DNA of 29,466 nt, from assembly GCA_013289195.1 (NCBI GenBank), contig JABDAI010000011.1:1-29466 (forward strand). Reading direction: 5' to 3'. This DNA is from Verrucomicrobiota bacterium (GTDB taxonomy: Bacteria; Verrucomicrobiota; Verrucomicrobiae; Opitutales; CG1-02-43-26). Below the pieces are notes generated by a model. That model had not been told where the DNA came from. It did not search any database and saw nothing but the letters and a program-made list of their open reading frames with translations. This document shows positions 17,295 to 26,508 of the stretch, in pieces; the stretch's first letter is position 1, and the number at the start of each line of letters is the position of its first letter. Made by a program: the position numbers and the translations under genes.

Positions 17295-19177
17295 ACAAAC
17301 AAGTCACTTAGAGAAATATAAATAGCAAAAAATAAAATCAAGATAAAACTATAAAAAAGGCATAGAGAGCAATTATAAAAAATTTCCTTAAACTTCAACT
17401 GCTCATTACTGGTATTAAGACAACCTTTAGATGCAATCGATAAATGCAGAATTTTACTGGCATATTTTTTTTCAAAATCTGCCTGTACTCTTGTTAAATA
17501 AGTATCATAAATTGCCTTAAGATTTTGAGTTAAAAACAATAGATTTCGTGTTGAATTTTTATACTCAAGCGAAGTAATAAATTGATCTTTATCTTTTAAA
17601 TTATTCAAAAAAATTTCGTTTGCTTCAATAACAGATTTTTTAAAAGTTCTATATTTATTGTGTATGCTACTATGTGTTAATGAAAAAGAAATCCTTATTG
17701 CCATCCTTTTAAGAGCTTTTTGAAACTTTTCTGATTGAATAAAAGTATTTCTTATAAAGCTTCCATCTGTCCTTTCATAAAAGTTTAAAAGTTTATTACA
17801 TTTTGGCATAAATTCCTTCAAGCGTTCATCTAATCTTTCTTGTACAGTTTTTAATAAATTAGGATGAGAAGTTACAAGATCTTGTGGGGTTGTTCTTTTG
17901 TTAAGGTTAAGATGATGCATAGCACTTCCCAAAACAAATGAATGAGTTTCTTGCATCTTTTGATACGCCGAAGGAATGCTATATCGTTGGCCAAAATTAC
18001 CAGGTGTACATACTTTCAAAGAACTTAAAATTGAATCAAAAATCCCAACTCCCTGCAAATCACTTGCCATATCTGATTCAGCTGTTACATGTATAACATG
18101 CTTATCAGCTTTTTTTAATTTTTCATTCCCAATTAATTTTTGCAATCCAGGCCCTAAAGGAACCGCATTATAACACATTGTTTTTATTTCATTACGTAAA
18201 CCAACAAATTGTGCCAAACTTCCTCCTAAAGATTGCCCAACTAACGTAAAAGTGTAATATTTATAATCCAGATTTTCTGACATTTTTTTTATTATTTGAA
18301 CAGCTAACGACTCTGCTTGTGTATAAAGTTCCGGCACTAATCCACCTAAATTACACAAGACTGCTTTTGTTTGCCGGTGCCATATTTTTTTAGATGTTTC
18401 TTTTAATTCAATTTCCAATGAACTAAGATCTCCAAATGCTAGCACAATTTCTTTATTATTGGCGTGTTCCGAAACAAGAATCTTCAAACCTGTATTTTTA
18501 TCTGCAAAGCACTTTTCTGTTTTAATTAATTCAGCATTTTTATTGCATTTAAATGATCCTTCAAGAATTTCTATTTTATCTAAGGGTGCACTCATATCAA
18601 TCTCAATTGATTTCGGATCGACTGGTTGATACCCAAAAGGTCCTATTAAACTGCACTTTGGTGTATGCGCATAACCCGATTGAGCTATATACCGCAAGTG
18701 AGGTTCTATTTCTTCCGGAGTAAGTTTTTCCATTACTAAATGATAGCCTTCCAATGGTTTCATTATTCTATCATTTTGGGCCTTTAATATAGGTTTTTCT
18801 TCTCCGGTGGGAGTAATACTTGCGTGCAATTTACTGGGGTTATCTATTTTTTTCTTAGCTGTGGACTGAATAGACAATAAACTTTGTAATTTCATAACAA
18901 TATTATGCAAAGGAATCCTAAAATCAAGATAAAGGTATTTCTGAAGCATCGATTGAATTGAATATTTGCTTGCTAATGTGCATTTAATTAAATCCGAAAC
19001 TAACTTTGGAAGATCTGAACACCATCGCTTGAAAAGAGCATTTGATGTATTGGTAACTAGTGGATTATTCTGAATTACGATATTAGATGCACGAACCGGA
19101 TTAGGATTCTGATTACAAATACCTAGGCAAGGATTAGCATTGGAAAATTTTGGCAGCACTTTGTTTGCAACATTCAT
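17291..19177 (-). CDS. Class-3-lipase-like alpha/beta hydrolase with C-terminal membrane anchor
   Basis: In the 628-residue product the hydrolase domain spans about residues 150-450. The nucleophile elbow is GQSLGG (S316). The likely acid is D369 in the TAESDMASD segment and the likely base H412 in ETHSFVLGS, giving a complete class-3 lipase triad. A single hydrophobic segment (about 604-625) near the C-terminus predicts a tail anchor. No signal peptide is seen, so export would need a specialised secretion system. The domain is a clear paralogue of the C-terminus of the 1744-residue protein (shared PHLRYIAQSGYAH, LVLAFGDLSSL-like and TPGNFG segments). Expected substrates are membrane lipids. 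The downstream 652-residue gene overlaps its stop by 3 bases. Confidence 0.82.
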   Translation of the reverse strand: MNVANKVLPKFSNANPCLGICNQNPNPVRASNIVIQNNPLVTNTSNALFKRWCSDLPKLVSDLIKCTLASKYSIQSMLQKYLYLDFRIPLHNIVMKLQSLLSIQSTAKKKIDNPSKLHASITPTGEEKPILKAQNDRIMKPLEGYHLVMEKLTPEEIEPHLRYIAQSGYAHTPKCSLIGPFGYQPVDPKSIEIDMSAPLDKIEILEGSFKCNKNAELIKTEKCFADKNTGLKILVSEHANNKEIVLAFGDLSSLEIELKETSKKIWHRQTKAVLCNLGGLVPELYTQAESLAVQIIKKMSENLDYKYYTFTLVGQSLGGSLAQFVGLRNEIKTMCYNAVPLGPGLQKLIGNEKLKKADKHVIHVTAESDMASDLQGVGIFDSILSSLKVCTPGNFGQRYSIPSAYQKMQETHSFVLGSAMHHLNLNKRTTPQDLVTSHPNLLKTVQERLDERLKEFMPKCNKLLNFYERTDGSFIRNTFIQSEKFQKALKRMAIRISFSLTHSSIHNKYRTFKKSVIEANEIFLNNLKDKDQFITSLEYKNSTRNLLFLTQNLKAIYDTYLTRVQADFEKKYASKILHLSIASKGCLNTSNEQLKFKEIFYNCSLCLFYSFILILFFAIYISLSDLFV

Positions 19178-19239
19178 ATTGAAGGCGTTAAATATTTTTA
19201 TTACATATTATCACAGAAATTCCGTGAAAGTAAAATGAA

Positions 19240-19518
19240 AAAAATTATGCTGAAAAAGTTTTGGCAAGCGAAGAACGATATGAAACAGCCCAGCCCTGAA
19301 CTGTGGAATAGTTGGCCTCAACACCTCTTTAATACATAGTTCTTCTCAATCTTGGTAACTCCAACTAGTAATGGCAGCATCAGAAAACTGTCCAAATGAT
19401 GATATATTGTCGTGATAGCCTTTGAATGGATTGAAGATGCCTTCGCATAATTTCCTAACATTAAAATTCAAGATTGAAAGTCACAAAATTTCGCAATTTT
19501 TCCAGATGCGACAGAACG
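19240..19518 (-). pseudogene. IS6-family element, right end and N-terminal transposase remnant
   Basis: The inverted repeat TGCGACAGAACG is at 19507-19518. Reading inward on the minus strand, fragments in shifting frames give NPFKGYH, LELPRLRRTMY and, after a stop, RGVEANYSTVQGW, matching the N-terminal part of IS6 transposases (NPFKG..., YRDLEE..., RGVEVDHSTIYRW). Stops and frame changes make it dead. The rest of the element is missing on the left, where the lipase gene begins. Confidence 0.65.
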
Positions 19519-19638
19519 AAAAAGGTTGCATAATCGAAATTTTTTGTTAATTATTTTCCTATCATGTCATAAAATATGATTTAACGTCATTTAAAAATAT
19601 TATTTTACGGATGTTCAACGAGTTTAAGGTGTGGAGAA

Positions 19639-20556
19639 ATGAAAGTAACAAATAAAGACTTCGAAGAAACACAAGCTACTATAGCTAGTATATGGTTAGG
19701 TGGGGGAATGTGTTGTGGTTTCGTAGTGGGTACCTTTGCTAGAGTTGTTCAAAACGAATTTTATTCTTTTTTTGTAAATTCTAAAAAATCGATTTTTGAA
19801 TATACAATTTCAAATTATATTAGTTTTCCTTTAGAAATTGGAAGTATATTTTTGGTGAATCAATGTATTTGTAATGGCATCATTGGATATTTAATAAAGA
19901 ATGACAAAATTAGCAATTTTTATTCGTGGTCGGAAGATCCCGCCAAGATGCTGGCAATTTTTCCTACTTATTTGAGTATCTGTTATTATTATGGAATTTC
20001 TATTATTAATTCTTTAAAAGAAATTCTTTTTAGATCCTTTATTTTTACAAAGACTTCCATTTTTGTATCGTTGGTCTTATCGGTAAGCTGTTTTTTGGCT
20101 TTTCAAATAGCGAAATGTTTAGATTTAAATATTGAACAATCGAGGAAATCGATATTTATAATAAGTGCAATTTGGGGCACTTTAATAAATTATTATACAA
20201 TGATGGATCTCTCAAAAATGTTTCCTGAATACGCGAATTCAAATTTTCATATACTCATTACGATGCTTTCAGTGAGTGCAATTTTCTATCAAACTATGTG
20301 TGTCTGGTCAATGATACTAGGGATATTCATTTTCACAGGCTACCCATCAGAGTCTATAGGACATTTTCTACATTTTACAGCTATCCCATACTTGCTAGTA
20401 GTATCGGTCACAGTTTTAATGATGACATTTGACATAACTTCTATAATACCAAATTCTTGGCATCCAATTTCTTGGATGCCAATTTCTTTGATGCCAATAT
20501 TAGGATTTGTCTTTACGCCTTTATTTTTCAGTTGGTTAATTCAGATATTAGTGTAG
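19639..20556 (+). CDS. Multi-spanning membrane protein of unknown function
   Basis: The 305-residue product has about seven or eight hydrophobic segments spread over its length and no recognisable catalytic or transport motif. A good ribosome-binding site (GGAG, 19633-19636) stands 2 bases before the ATG, rather tight but the best in the region. Near the C-terminus a 15-base sequence is repeated three times, giving PNSWH-PISWM-PISLM. It is divergent from the lipase operon and convergent with the giant LRR-lipase gene. Function unknown. Confidence 0.7.
   Translation: MKVTNKDFEETQATIASIWLGGGMCCGFVVGTFARVVQNEFYSFFVNSKKSIFEYTISNYISFPLEIGSIFLVNQCICNGIIGYLIKNDKISNFYSWSEDPAKMLAIFPTYLSICYYYGISIINSLKEILFRSFIFTKTSIFVSLVLSVSCFLAFQIAKCLDLNIEQSRKSIFIISAIWGTLINYYTMMDLSKMFPEYANSNFHILITMLSVSAIFYQTMCVWSMILGIFIFTGYPSESIGHFLHFTAIPYLLVVSVTVLMMTFDITSIIPNSWHPISWMPISLMPILGFVFTPLFFSWLIQILV
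20449..20493 (+). repeat. Three tandem 15-base repeats
   Basis: CCAAATTCTTGGCAT, CCAATTTCTTGGATG and CCAATTTCTTTGATG follow each other without gaps inside the 305-residue membrane protein gene. They keep the frame and encode P-x-S-x-x units. Confidence 0.8.
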
Positions 20557-20692
20557 TAATCTGAATGGAATTTCGGCAGTTTTATTGCGCTTTATTCATA
20601 ACAGTCCTTTTTATTTTTTATTGGATCTGTCAGATTAAGTATCGTCAAGTACACGATAGATAGTAAGTCTAGCATATTACAGTGTAGTTCTT

Positions 20693-23600
20693 TTATTTTT
20701 GGCTTTCTGCCTTACGAAAGTTATTTTGAAAGTATAGGATATGGTTTTCAAAATCCTTATAATATTTTTTTAAATCATCTAAAGTCTCTGAAAAATTAAT
20801 ATTTGTTTTCATGTTAATAATAAAATTCTTGTAAACTTGGGATTCAACAAAAGCATCTTTGATAGGGCCTTCTCCAAGCGCTTGATATGAGTTAAAAAGA
20901 TCTTGCAATTGAAGTTCGAATGCCTTCATTCTTTCATCCAATTTTTCGGACGTAGTTATTAATAACTCCGGTGCTTGTTCTATAAGATCTTGAGGAAGCG
21001 TTTTTTTATCTAGATTTAGATATTGCATAGCGCTGCCCAGAACAAATGAATGAATGTGCTGTATATTGTAGTAAGCTGCTGGTATGCTGAATCGTTTACC
21101 AAAGTTACCAGGTGTTCGCAACCAAAATTTACTCAACCCCCAATCTATACTGCCACTTCCTTGCATATCACTTACATAATCTTTCTCGACAGTTAGATGT
21201 GTAATATATAAATCGGCATTTTTTAACTTTTCATCCCCAATTAATTTTTGCAACCCAGATCCCAAAGGAAATGCATTATAACACATTGTTTTTACTCCAT
21301 TACATAAACCTGCAAATTGTGCTAAACTTCCCCCTAAAGACTGTCCTGTAAATGTAAAGGTATAATCTTTATAATTTGAGTTTTCTGATAGCCTTTTAAT
21401 TATTAATTTAGCTAAACCACCTGCTTGCTGGTAAATTGCTGAATTCATCCCAGTGAAATTACTTATAAGTCCATAAGTTTGATTCCACCACACTGTGCTA
21501 GATTCCCCTTTTGTTTCAAGCATCAAGGAACTCAAATCACCAAATGCTAATACTATCTCTTTTGTATTTTCATGCTTAGAAACAATGATTTTTAATCCTG
21601 TAGTTTTATTTGCAAAGCATTTTTCTGTTTTACTCAATTCTTGGGTTTTACGATTTACGTCTTCTCCTTCAAGGATTTCTATTCCAGGTACATCAGATAA
21701 ATTAACACCAATTGTTTCTGGATCAATAGGTTGATATCCAAATGGTTTTATTAATTTCCCACTTAACGACTTATGCGCGTAACCACTTTGTGCTATATAG
21801 CGTAAATGTGGTTTTACGTCTTCAGAAAACAGGGGTTTCATGTAATAATGATAGCTTTCTAGTGGTTTTGTCCATGCATTTTGAGACTTACTTAATGAAT
21901 TATGCTTAATATGGGCGCTAAGGTTATTTTTTTCCGTATAAACTCGAAGCTTGACTGGTAATTTGAGAGTAACATCAGATAAAATAGTTTTAATGTCGAA
22001 CATTACAATGTTAGGCAATAAGTCTGGTAATATAAGAGTTGCATTACTAAAAATTGTTTCAATTTGGAATATTGTAAGATTATCCAGTGGGTTTGATATT
22101 TTCAAAGTCGCACCAGTCGAAATATCTCCAATAGTCAATGTCCTGAGATTGTTAAATGAAGGTGGTAGCTCGAATTTATTATTATTATAAATACTCCCAA
22201 TCTTAAATGTTTGGAAATTGGGTAAGCTAGCTGGGAATTGAGAAAATGTATTACTAGCAATATGCTGAATCTCAAATGTGGTAAGCTCGGGCAGTGAATC
22301 TGGCAATTTAAAAATAACTCCATCATCAATCGTTCCAATTTTTAATATTTCTAGCTTATCTAGGGAATTTGACAATTGAAAAGAAGTATTGCTACCAATA
22401 TGCTGAATCTCAAATGTGGTAAGCTCGGGCAGTGATTCTGGCAATTTAATTGTAACGTTATCACCGATTGTTCCAATTTTAAGTATTTCAAGATTTGGGA
22501 GGTGATTTGATAGTTGAAGAGAGTTATTACTACCAATACGCTGAATCTCACATGTGACAAGCTTAGGCAGTGCATCTGGCAATTTAATACTACCATCAAT
22601 TGTTCCAATTTTGAGTGTCTCGAGATCAGGTAGGAACTCTGGTAATTGCAGATTGGAATTTTTACTGATAAAGTCAATCTCTAGTGATTTCAACTTAGCC
22701 AATATGGATGGTAATTTAAGAAACGAATTGCGACCAATATTTTTAATCTCTAATATTTCAAGATAATCCAACATACCTTGCGTACCTTGTAATTTAAAAG
22801 TAACATTATCATTAATGATTCCAATTTTTAATGTTTTAAGATAACTAAATAAATGTGGTAAGTCACAAATGGTATGGCTATTAATATTTCTAATATTTAG
22901 TGTGGTAGGATTTTTAGATAAATCTTGAAACAACCGTGTAACACCTCTATCAGTAATCTTAATTTCGTTTTGAGGACTAAAACAACTACCAATATCTCCT
23001 AGCTCAAATGTTGTCAACTGAGGCAATGAACTGGGTAATTCAAGAATAGCATTATTACCAATGCATCCAATTTCTATTGTTGCAACATTGTTAAAAGGTA
23101 TTGGCAATTTAAAAGCACTTTTGTCATTAATTTTTTCTATTTTAAGTGTTGTAAGGTTATGGAGTACATTGGACGATATAAGCTCGAAATAATTCGAAGT
23201 TTTTTTAATTTCAATAGTTGTAATACTGTTTATTATTTTTAATATGGAAGGAATAGCTAGTTGACTCAAATTATTAATAATAAGTTTTTTAATATTAGTA
23301 ATAAAATCCATACTAATTAAATCACTGGCATCATTTTGAACTTCACTTAAATCTAATCCTTGAATATCTTGAGTAAGTATCAAACTCGTCTGTTTCGCTA
23401 AAAACTCTTGTAATTGCTTTACTTCATTAAAGTTGTTTATTTTCAGAATTATCTTTAATTTATTGTCTGCAATGGAAGAAAGGTTTAATGGTCGCTGAAT
23501 AATATCAGTAACAGAATGTGTGATATATAAGTCTATATTTTCTTGTTTAGCAAAATCAAATTTTTCTTGAACCGAAGGATCAATGTCTGGATAAAGTTGA

Positions 23601-25927
23601 TTATGTTCACAATAAATGGCTGCCTTGTCAGTTAAAGGACTGTGTGGGAATTCTTTGTAAATCAATGAAGCAAGATAATAAAACCCTTTTGAAACTGATC
23701 GAAGAACCAGAATGCTTTTTAAATTGCAGCAAAAAACTGTACGAGCAATTGGATAAAAGGAATTTATCGAAAAAAGTGACTGTAGGGTTGCATTTACACA
23801 CTTATAGTATTGAAGAGTTGTCTGCAGTATACAGGGGACATTTGCTTTTTGATTAACAATGATATTTTGAGGCGGTTGCGGCAATGGTCGAGTAGGTTTT
23901 GGTAATGGATATTGAAAAAGCTTTGCAAGCTCAAAACCATATTCTTGCACATCAGTCCTAGGATCACTCAACATGGAATTTACTAGTCTATCCGAATTCA
24001 TTAAATTGGCTTTAATAAGGGTATTAAAACATTGTGCTATAAAATTCCGATCGATTTTCATTGCTTTTTGGCCAAGCATTTCAATAACGAACAATAATAA
24101 TAATTCTGCAAAAGATGGAGAAAAGTGGTTGGCAAAAACGTGCTTTTCGAACATTTCTTGAGTTTTTATTTTAAGATCCTCTTTCTTATTTTCAATCATT
24201 GGAATCCAAAGAGGCATTATATCTTCTGCAAATTCAATATTTTTAAGATATAGAAGATCGAACGATTTTTCTTTAAGATAAGCATAGACTAAACTTATTA
24301 TTTTTTCTGCCTGAATTAAATTGTACTTAACGAGAATTACAAAAAGCTTAATGATATATTGTAGTCCAAAATCTGAGGCTTCAGTTATTGTTTTTACAGC
24401 AAGCATTAATCTTTCCGCATCTTCTTTAAAAAATAAATTAGTTTTAATAAGATAGCCTAGAAGAATTAAAGTCCACTCTTTCACTTGCGTAGTATTATCA
24501 TTGTTTAATATTTTTATAGCCAAAGAACCCAATGTTTTTGAAATTGTTATAGGAATTAAATTTTTCCCCAAAAAACAACAAAGGAGTTTTAAAGTTTTTG
24601 CTCTTAACTCCAATTCAGGATTGGTGGTTATTGCTAGGATAGAAGGAATTAACGCATCGGCATCCGTCTGTGAAATCAAATTATTTTTGCTATTACTAAA
24701 ACTTATCAGTAGGTCTATGCAAAGACTGTACACGCTCGTTTGACACTCTTTGAATAGCAATATGATATCATACACAAGTTTCTCGCCAAGTTCTTTGGAG
24801 ATTAAATTTTTTTTAGCACAACTTATTAGAAACATCAACTCGCGTTCTTGCATCTTCTTTTCGCGAAATACATTTATTATTTTTTCTAGATTTCTCGCAT
24901 TGATTTGCGCGAAATATACAAGCGTTTCTATAGCATCTTCTAAAGCATTAAAACGTGTATGTTCTTTTAACATATCAGGAATTAAAATAATATCAAAAAA
25001 TATCCGTTTTTCAAATCTTTCAGGAATCAAATTAGCCTGAGCAAGATGCTGGAGTAAAAATAAAATAATATCGTCCAGATTTTTACTACTAGAAGTAGCA
25101 TTACAAAGATCATCAATTATGTAATAGAGTAATTTAGACACATTTTCAAAAGTTTGATATCGACTTAAAAAATTGATAAAATGCAAAATTTCTTCCTTTT
25201 CATACTTCGAAAGCCAATTTTTGCATAATGTATCGACTATACCGTAACATTTCACAACTATTACATGCGAAAAATATCTTTCAAGAAAACGACTTAAAAT
25301 ATAACTCTGTTGTCTATCATTAGAATTTAGAATGAATTCTGTTTCCCAGCATTGAAGATTATAAGAAAAATCCAGGTTCTTCTCATCTGAACAGGAAAAA
25401 GCAAAATCTGAGTTTTGCCATGAAGATATACACTCATCTAAACGTTTTTCAAAGGTATGTATATAATCAAGGCATGCAGGGTCCTTACTTTGATTTGTTG
25501 CAAGACTAAAAAGCGTCACAGTTTTTTTCAAATCTATTTTCAAACAAAAAGGAATGTTAGTCAAATGAGACCATTGTAAATTTGCCAACAATGGTTCAGC
25601 AAATTTTTGGAGAAATGTGACGACAAATCCTTCAATGAAGCGGTATAAAGCTTTATTTGTTCGTTTTAAATCAACTAAAACTTGATAAAATCCATTATTT
25701 AATTGAATACAACGTTCTAGAATATTCGTAAAAATTTCGCGAGGCTCAAAAAGATCCAGCAAACCAACCCGATAAATCGTACTATGCGAAACGTCCACCT
25801 CTCTGTCTTCTATAGTAACCGCATTCTCAGAACCTATACGGCGATTACTATCCTGACTCCTACTTTGATCTTTAATTCCAGTTTGATTAAATTTCAATGT
25901 ATTTTTGTTATCCTTTATCATACTCAC
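20693..25927 (-). CDS. Giant helical-repeat / F-box-like / LRR / lipase protein
   Basis: The product is 1744 residues. Residues about 230-640 are long amphipathic helices in a HEAT/ARM-like pattern. Residues about 720-760 (SILVLRSVSKGFYYLASLIY) resemble the second half of an F-box. Residues about 866-1330 hold about 20 LRRs of 23 residues (LPESLPELTTFEIQHIGSN). Residues about 1345-1690 form a class-3-lipase-like domain with S1530 in GQSLGG, D1583 and H1626. F-box plus LRR is the layout of eukaryotic ubiquitin-ligase adaptors, and a lipase in the same chain is unusual. The start is GTG at 25927, chosen because AAGGAG (25940-25935) stands 7 bases before it. There is no signal peptide. I infer a secreted effector. 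The lipase and LRR calls are firm; the helical-repeat and F-box calls are weaker. Confidence 0.85.
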   Translation of the reverse strand: MSMIKDNKNTLKFNQTGIKDQSRSQDSNRRIGSENAVTIEDREVDVSHSTIYRVGLLDLFEPREIFTNILERCIQLNNGFYQVLVDLKRTNKALYRFIEGFVVTFLQKFAEPLLANLQWSHLTNIPFCLKIDLKKTVTLFSLATNQSKDPACLDYIHTFEKRLDECISSWQNSDFAFSCSDEKNLDFSYNLQCWETEFILNSNDRQQSYILSRFLERYFSHVIVVKCYGIVDTLCKNWLSKYEKEEILHFINFLSRYQTFENVSKLLYYIIDDLCNATSSSKNLDDIILFLLQHLAQANLIPERFEKRIFFDIILIPDMLKEHTRFNALEDAIETLVYFAQINARNLEKIINVFREKKMQERELMFLISCAKKNLISKELGEKLVYDIILLFKECQTSVYSLCIDLLISFSNSKNNLISQTDADALIPSILAITTNPELELRAKTLKLLCCFLGKNLIPITISKTLGSLAIKILNNDNTTQVKEWTLILLGYLIKTNLFFKEDAERLMLAVKTITEASDFGLQYIIKLFVILVKYNLIQAEKIISLVYAYLKEKSFDLLYLKNIEFAEDIMPLWIPMIENKKEDLKIKTQEMFEKHVFANHFSPSFAELLLLFVIEMLGQKAMKIDRNFIAQCFNTLIKANLMNSDRLVNSMLSDPRTDVQEYGFELAKLFQYPLPKPTRPLPQPPQNIIVNQKANVPCILQTTLQYYKCVNATLQSLFSINSFYPIARTVFCCNLKSILVLRSVSKGFYYLASLIYKEFPHSPLTDKAAIYCEHNQLYPDIDPSVQEKFDFAKQENIDLYITHSVTDIIQRPLNLSSIADNKLKIILKINNFNEVKQLQEFLAKQTSLILTQDIQGLDLSEVQNDASDLISMDFITNIKKLIINNLSQLAIPSILKIINSITTIEIKKTSNYFELISSNVLHNLTTLKIEKINDKSAFKLPIPFNNVATIEIGCIGNNAILELPSSLPQLTTFELGDIGSCFSPQNEIKITDRGVTRLFQDLSKNPTTLNIRNINSHTICDLPHLFSYLKTLKIGIINDNVTFKLQGTQGMLDYLEILEIKNIGRNSFLKLPSILAKLKSLEIDFISKNSNLQLPEFLPDLETLKIGTIDGSIKLPDALPKLVTCEIQRIGSNNSLQLSNHLPNLEILKIGTIGDNVTIKLPESLPELTTFEIQHIGSNTSFQLSNSLDKLEILKIGTIDDGVIFKLPDSLPELTTFEIQHIASNTFSQFPASLPNFQTFKIGSIYNNNKFELPPSFNNLRTLTIGDISTGATLKISNPLDNLTIFQIETIFSNATLILPDLLPNIVMFDIKTILSDVTLKLPVKLRVYTEKNNLSAHIKHNSLSKSQNAWTKPLESYHYYMKPLFSEDVKPHLRYIAQSGYAHKSLSGKLIKPFGYQPIDPETIGVNLSDVPGIEILEGEDVNRKTQELSKTEKCFANKTTGLKIIVSKHENTKEIVLAFGDLSSLMLETKGESSTVWWNQTYGLISNFTGMNSAIYQQAGGLAKLIIKRLSENSNYKDYTFTFTGQSLGGSLAQFAGLCNGVKTMCYNAFPLGSGLQKLIGDEKLKNADLYITHLTVEKDYVSDMQGSGSIDWGLSKFWLRTPGNFGKRFSIPAAYYNIQHIHSFVLGSAMQYLNLDKKTLPQDLIEQAPELLITTSEKLDERMKAFELQLQDLFNSYQALGEGPIKDAFVESQVYKNFIINMKTNINFSETLDDLKKYYKDFENHILYFQNNFRKAESQK
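22261..22674 (-). repeat. 138-base LRR supra-repeat, three copies
   Basis: Within the LRR block the sequence TATGCTGAATCTCAAATGTG followed by GTAAGCTCGGGCAGTGA starts at 22261 and again at 22399, and a diverged copy (TACGCTGAATCTCACATGTG) starts at 22537. The spacing is exactly 138 bases, which is two 23-residue LRRs. Near-identity at the DNA level indicates recent duplication. Confidence 0.85.
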
Positions 25928-25934
25928 TTATTTT

Positions 25935-25940
25935 CTCCTT
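25935..25940 (-). promoter_or_regulatory. Ribosome-binding site supporting a GTG start
   Basis: AAGGAG on the minus strand is separated by 8 bases (including the A of AAAATAA) from GTG at 25927-25925. The next ATG (25921-25919) would be too far away. This decides the start of the giant LRR-lipase gene. Confidence 0.7.
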
Positions 25941-26019
25941 TAAAGAACTAGAAATAAGTATCCCATAATTGTCGACACTAATTTTAAAATTTTAGTAGAC
26001 TACTTATCATCTATCGGTT

Positions 26020-26204
26020 TTAGGGAAATGAATAATTTTCAAAGTGATTTTCAAAAATGGATGTTTTTACAATTTCAATCCCAGCCAACGTAATCCCAGC
26101 GGATAAGAATGATTTGAAGCCAAACATCGGTCGTGTCAGTCGCTTGATAAACCGGTGGTCCTGCTCTACTTGATTATTCGAACCTCTATAGGCTCTTCTC
26201 TTAC
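26020..26204 (-). pseudogene. IS6-family transposase, C-terminal remnant
   Basis: On the minus strand the sequence reads RRAYRGSNNQVEQDHRF, IKRLTRPMFGFKSFLSAG and TLAGIEIVKT, ending at TAA (26022-26020). This is the C-terminus of IS6-type transposases, including the third catalytic residue E in VEQDHR. The N-terminal part is absent: it is replaced upstream by an IS630 fragment. It is not contiguous with the N-terminal remnant at 19240-19518. Confidence 0.85.
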
Positions 26205-26209
26205 TTAAC

Positions 26210-26309
26210 TCACTTTAAATAGCTTGATGCCATCCGCTGTGTGTTCCCTTCTTCTATATATCGAATTACTCTAATTCGTAAATCTCCGCTATATGTTTTT
26301 GCACCCGTT
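26210..26309 (-). pseudogene. IS630-family transposase, N-terminal remnant
   Basis: The minus strand reads KTYSGDLRIRVIRYIEEGNT, then QRMASSYLK and TGA. This matches the YS-x-DLR-x-x-V helix-turn-helix start of IS630 transposases. Only about 30 codons remain, joined head-on to the IS6 remnant. Positions 26310-26508 show no gene; the region up to the FG-GAP start is AT-rich. Confidence 0.6.
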
Positions 26310-26508
26310 CATATTAATTTATACTAAAAAATCCCTTAATCAAGTAAAAAACTATAAATAGACAATTCTCTCAAAGTTTTTGTTGACTTAATGGGGAGCA
26401 CTACATTTTTTGATTGAAAATTTTAATTTTAATAAAAAAAGGTTGAATAACTTACGCAATACGAATAAATACTGGTTTTGATTGTATTAAATTCTTGATG
26501 TAACTTTT

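Noticed and set aside
20446..20458. ATAATACCAAATT resembling the end of the 176-bp MITE
   Set aside because: Only the first 13 bases agree, there is no partner repeat, and the sequence is part of the in-frame 15-base microrepeat region of a coding gene.
22000..23330. Regularly spaced short repeats that might be a CRISPR array
   Set aside because: The period is 69 or 138 bases, the repeats stay in frame and encode leucine-rich repeats, and there are no unique spacers of constant length or cas genes.
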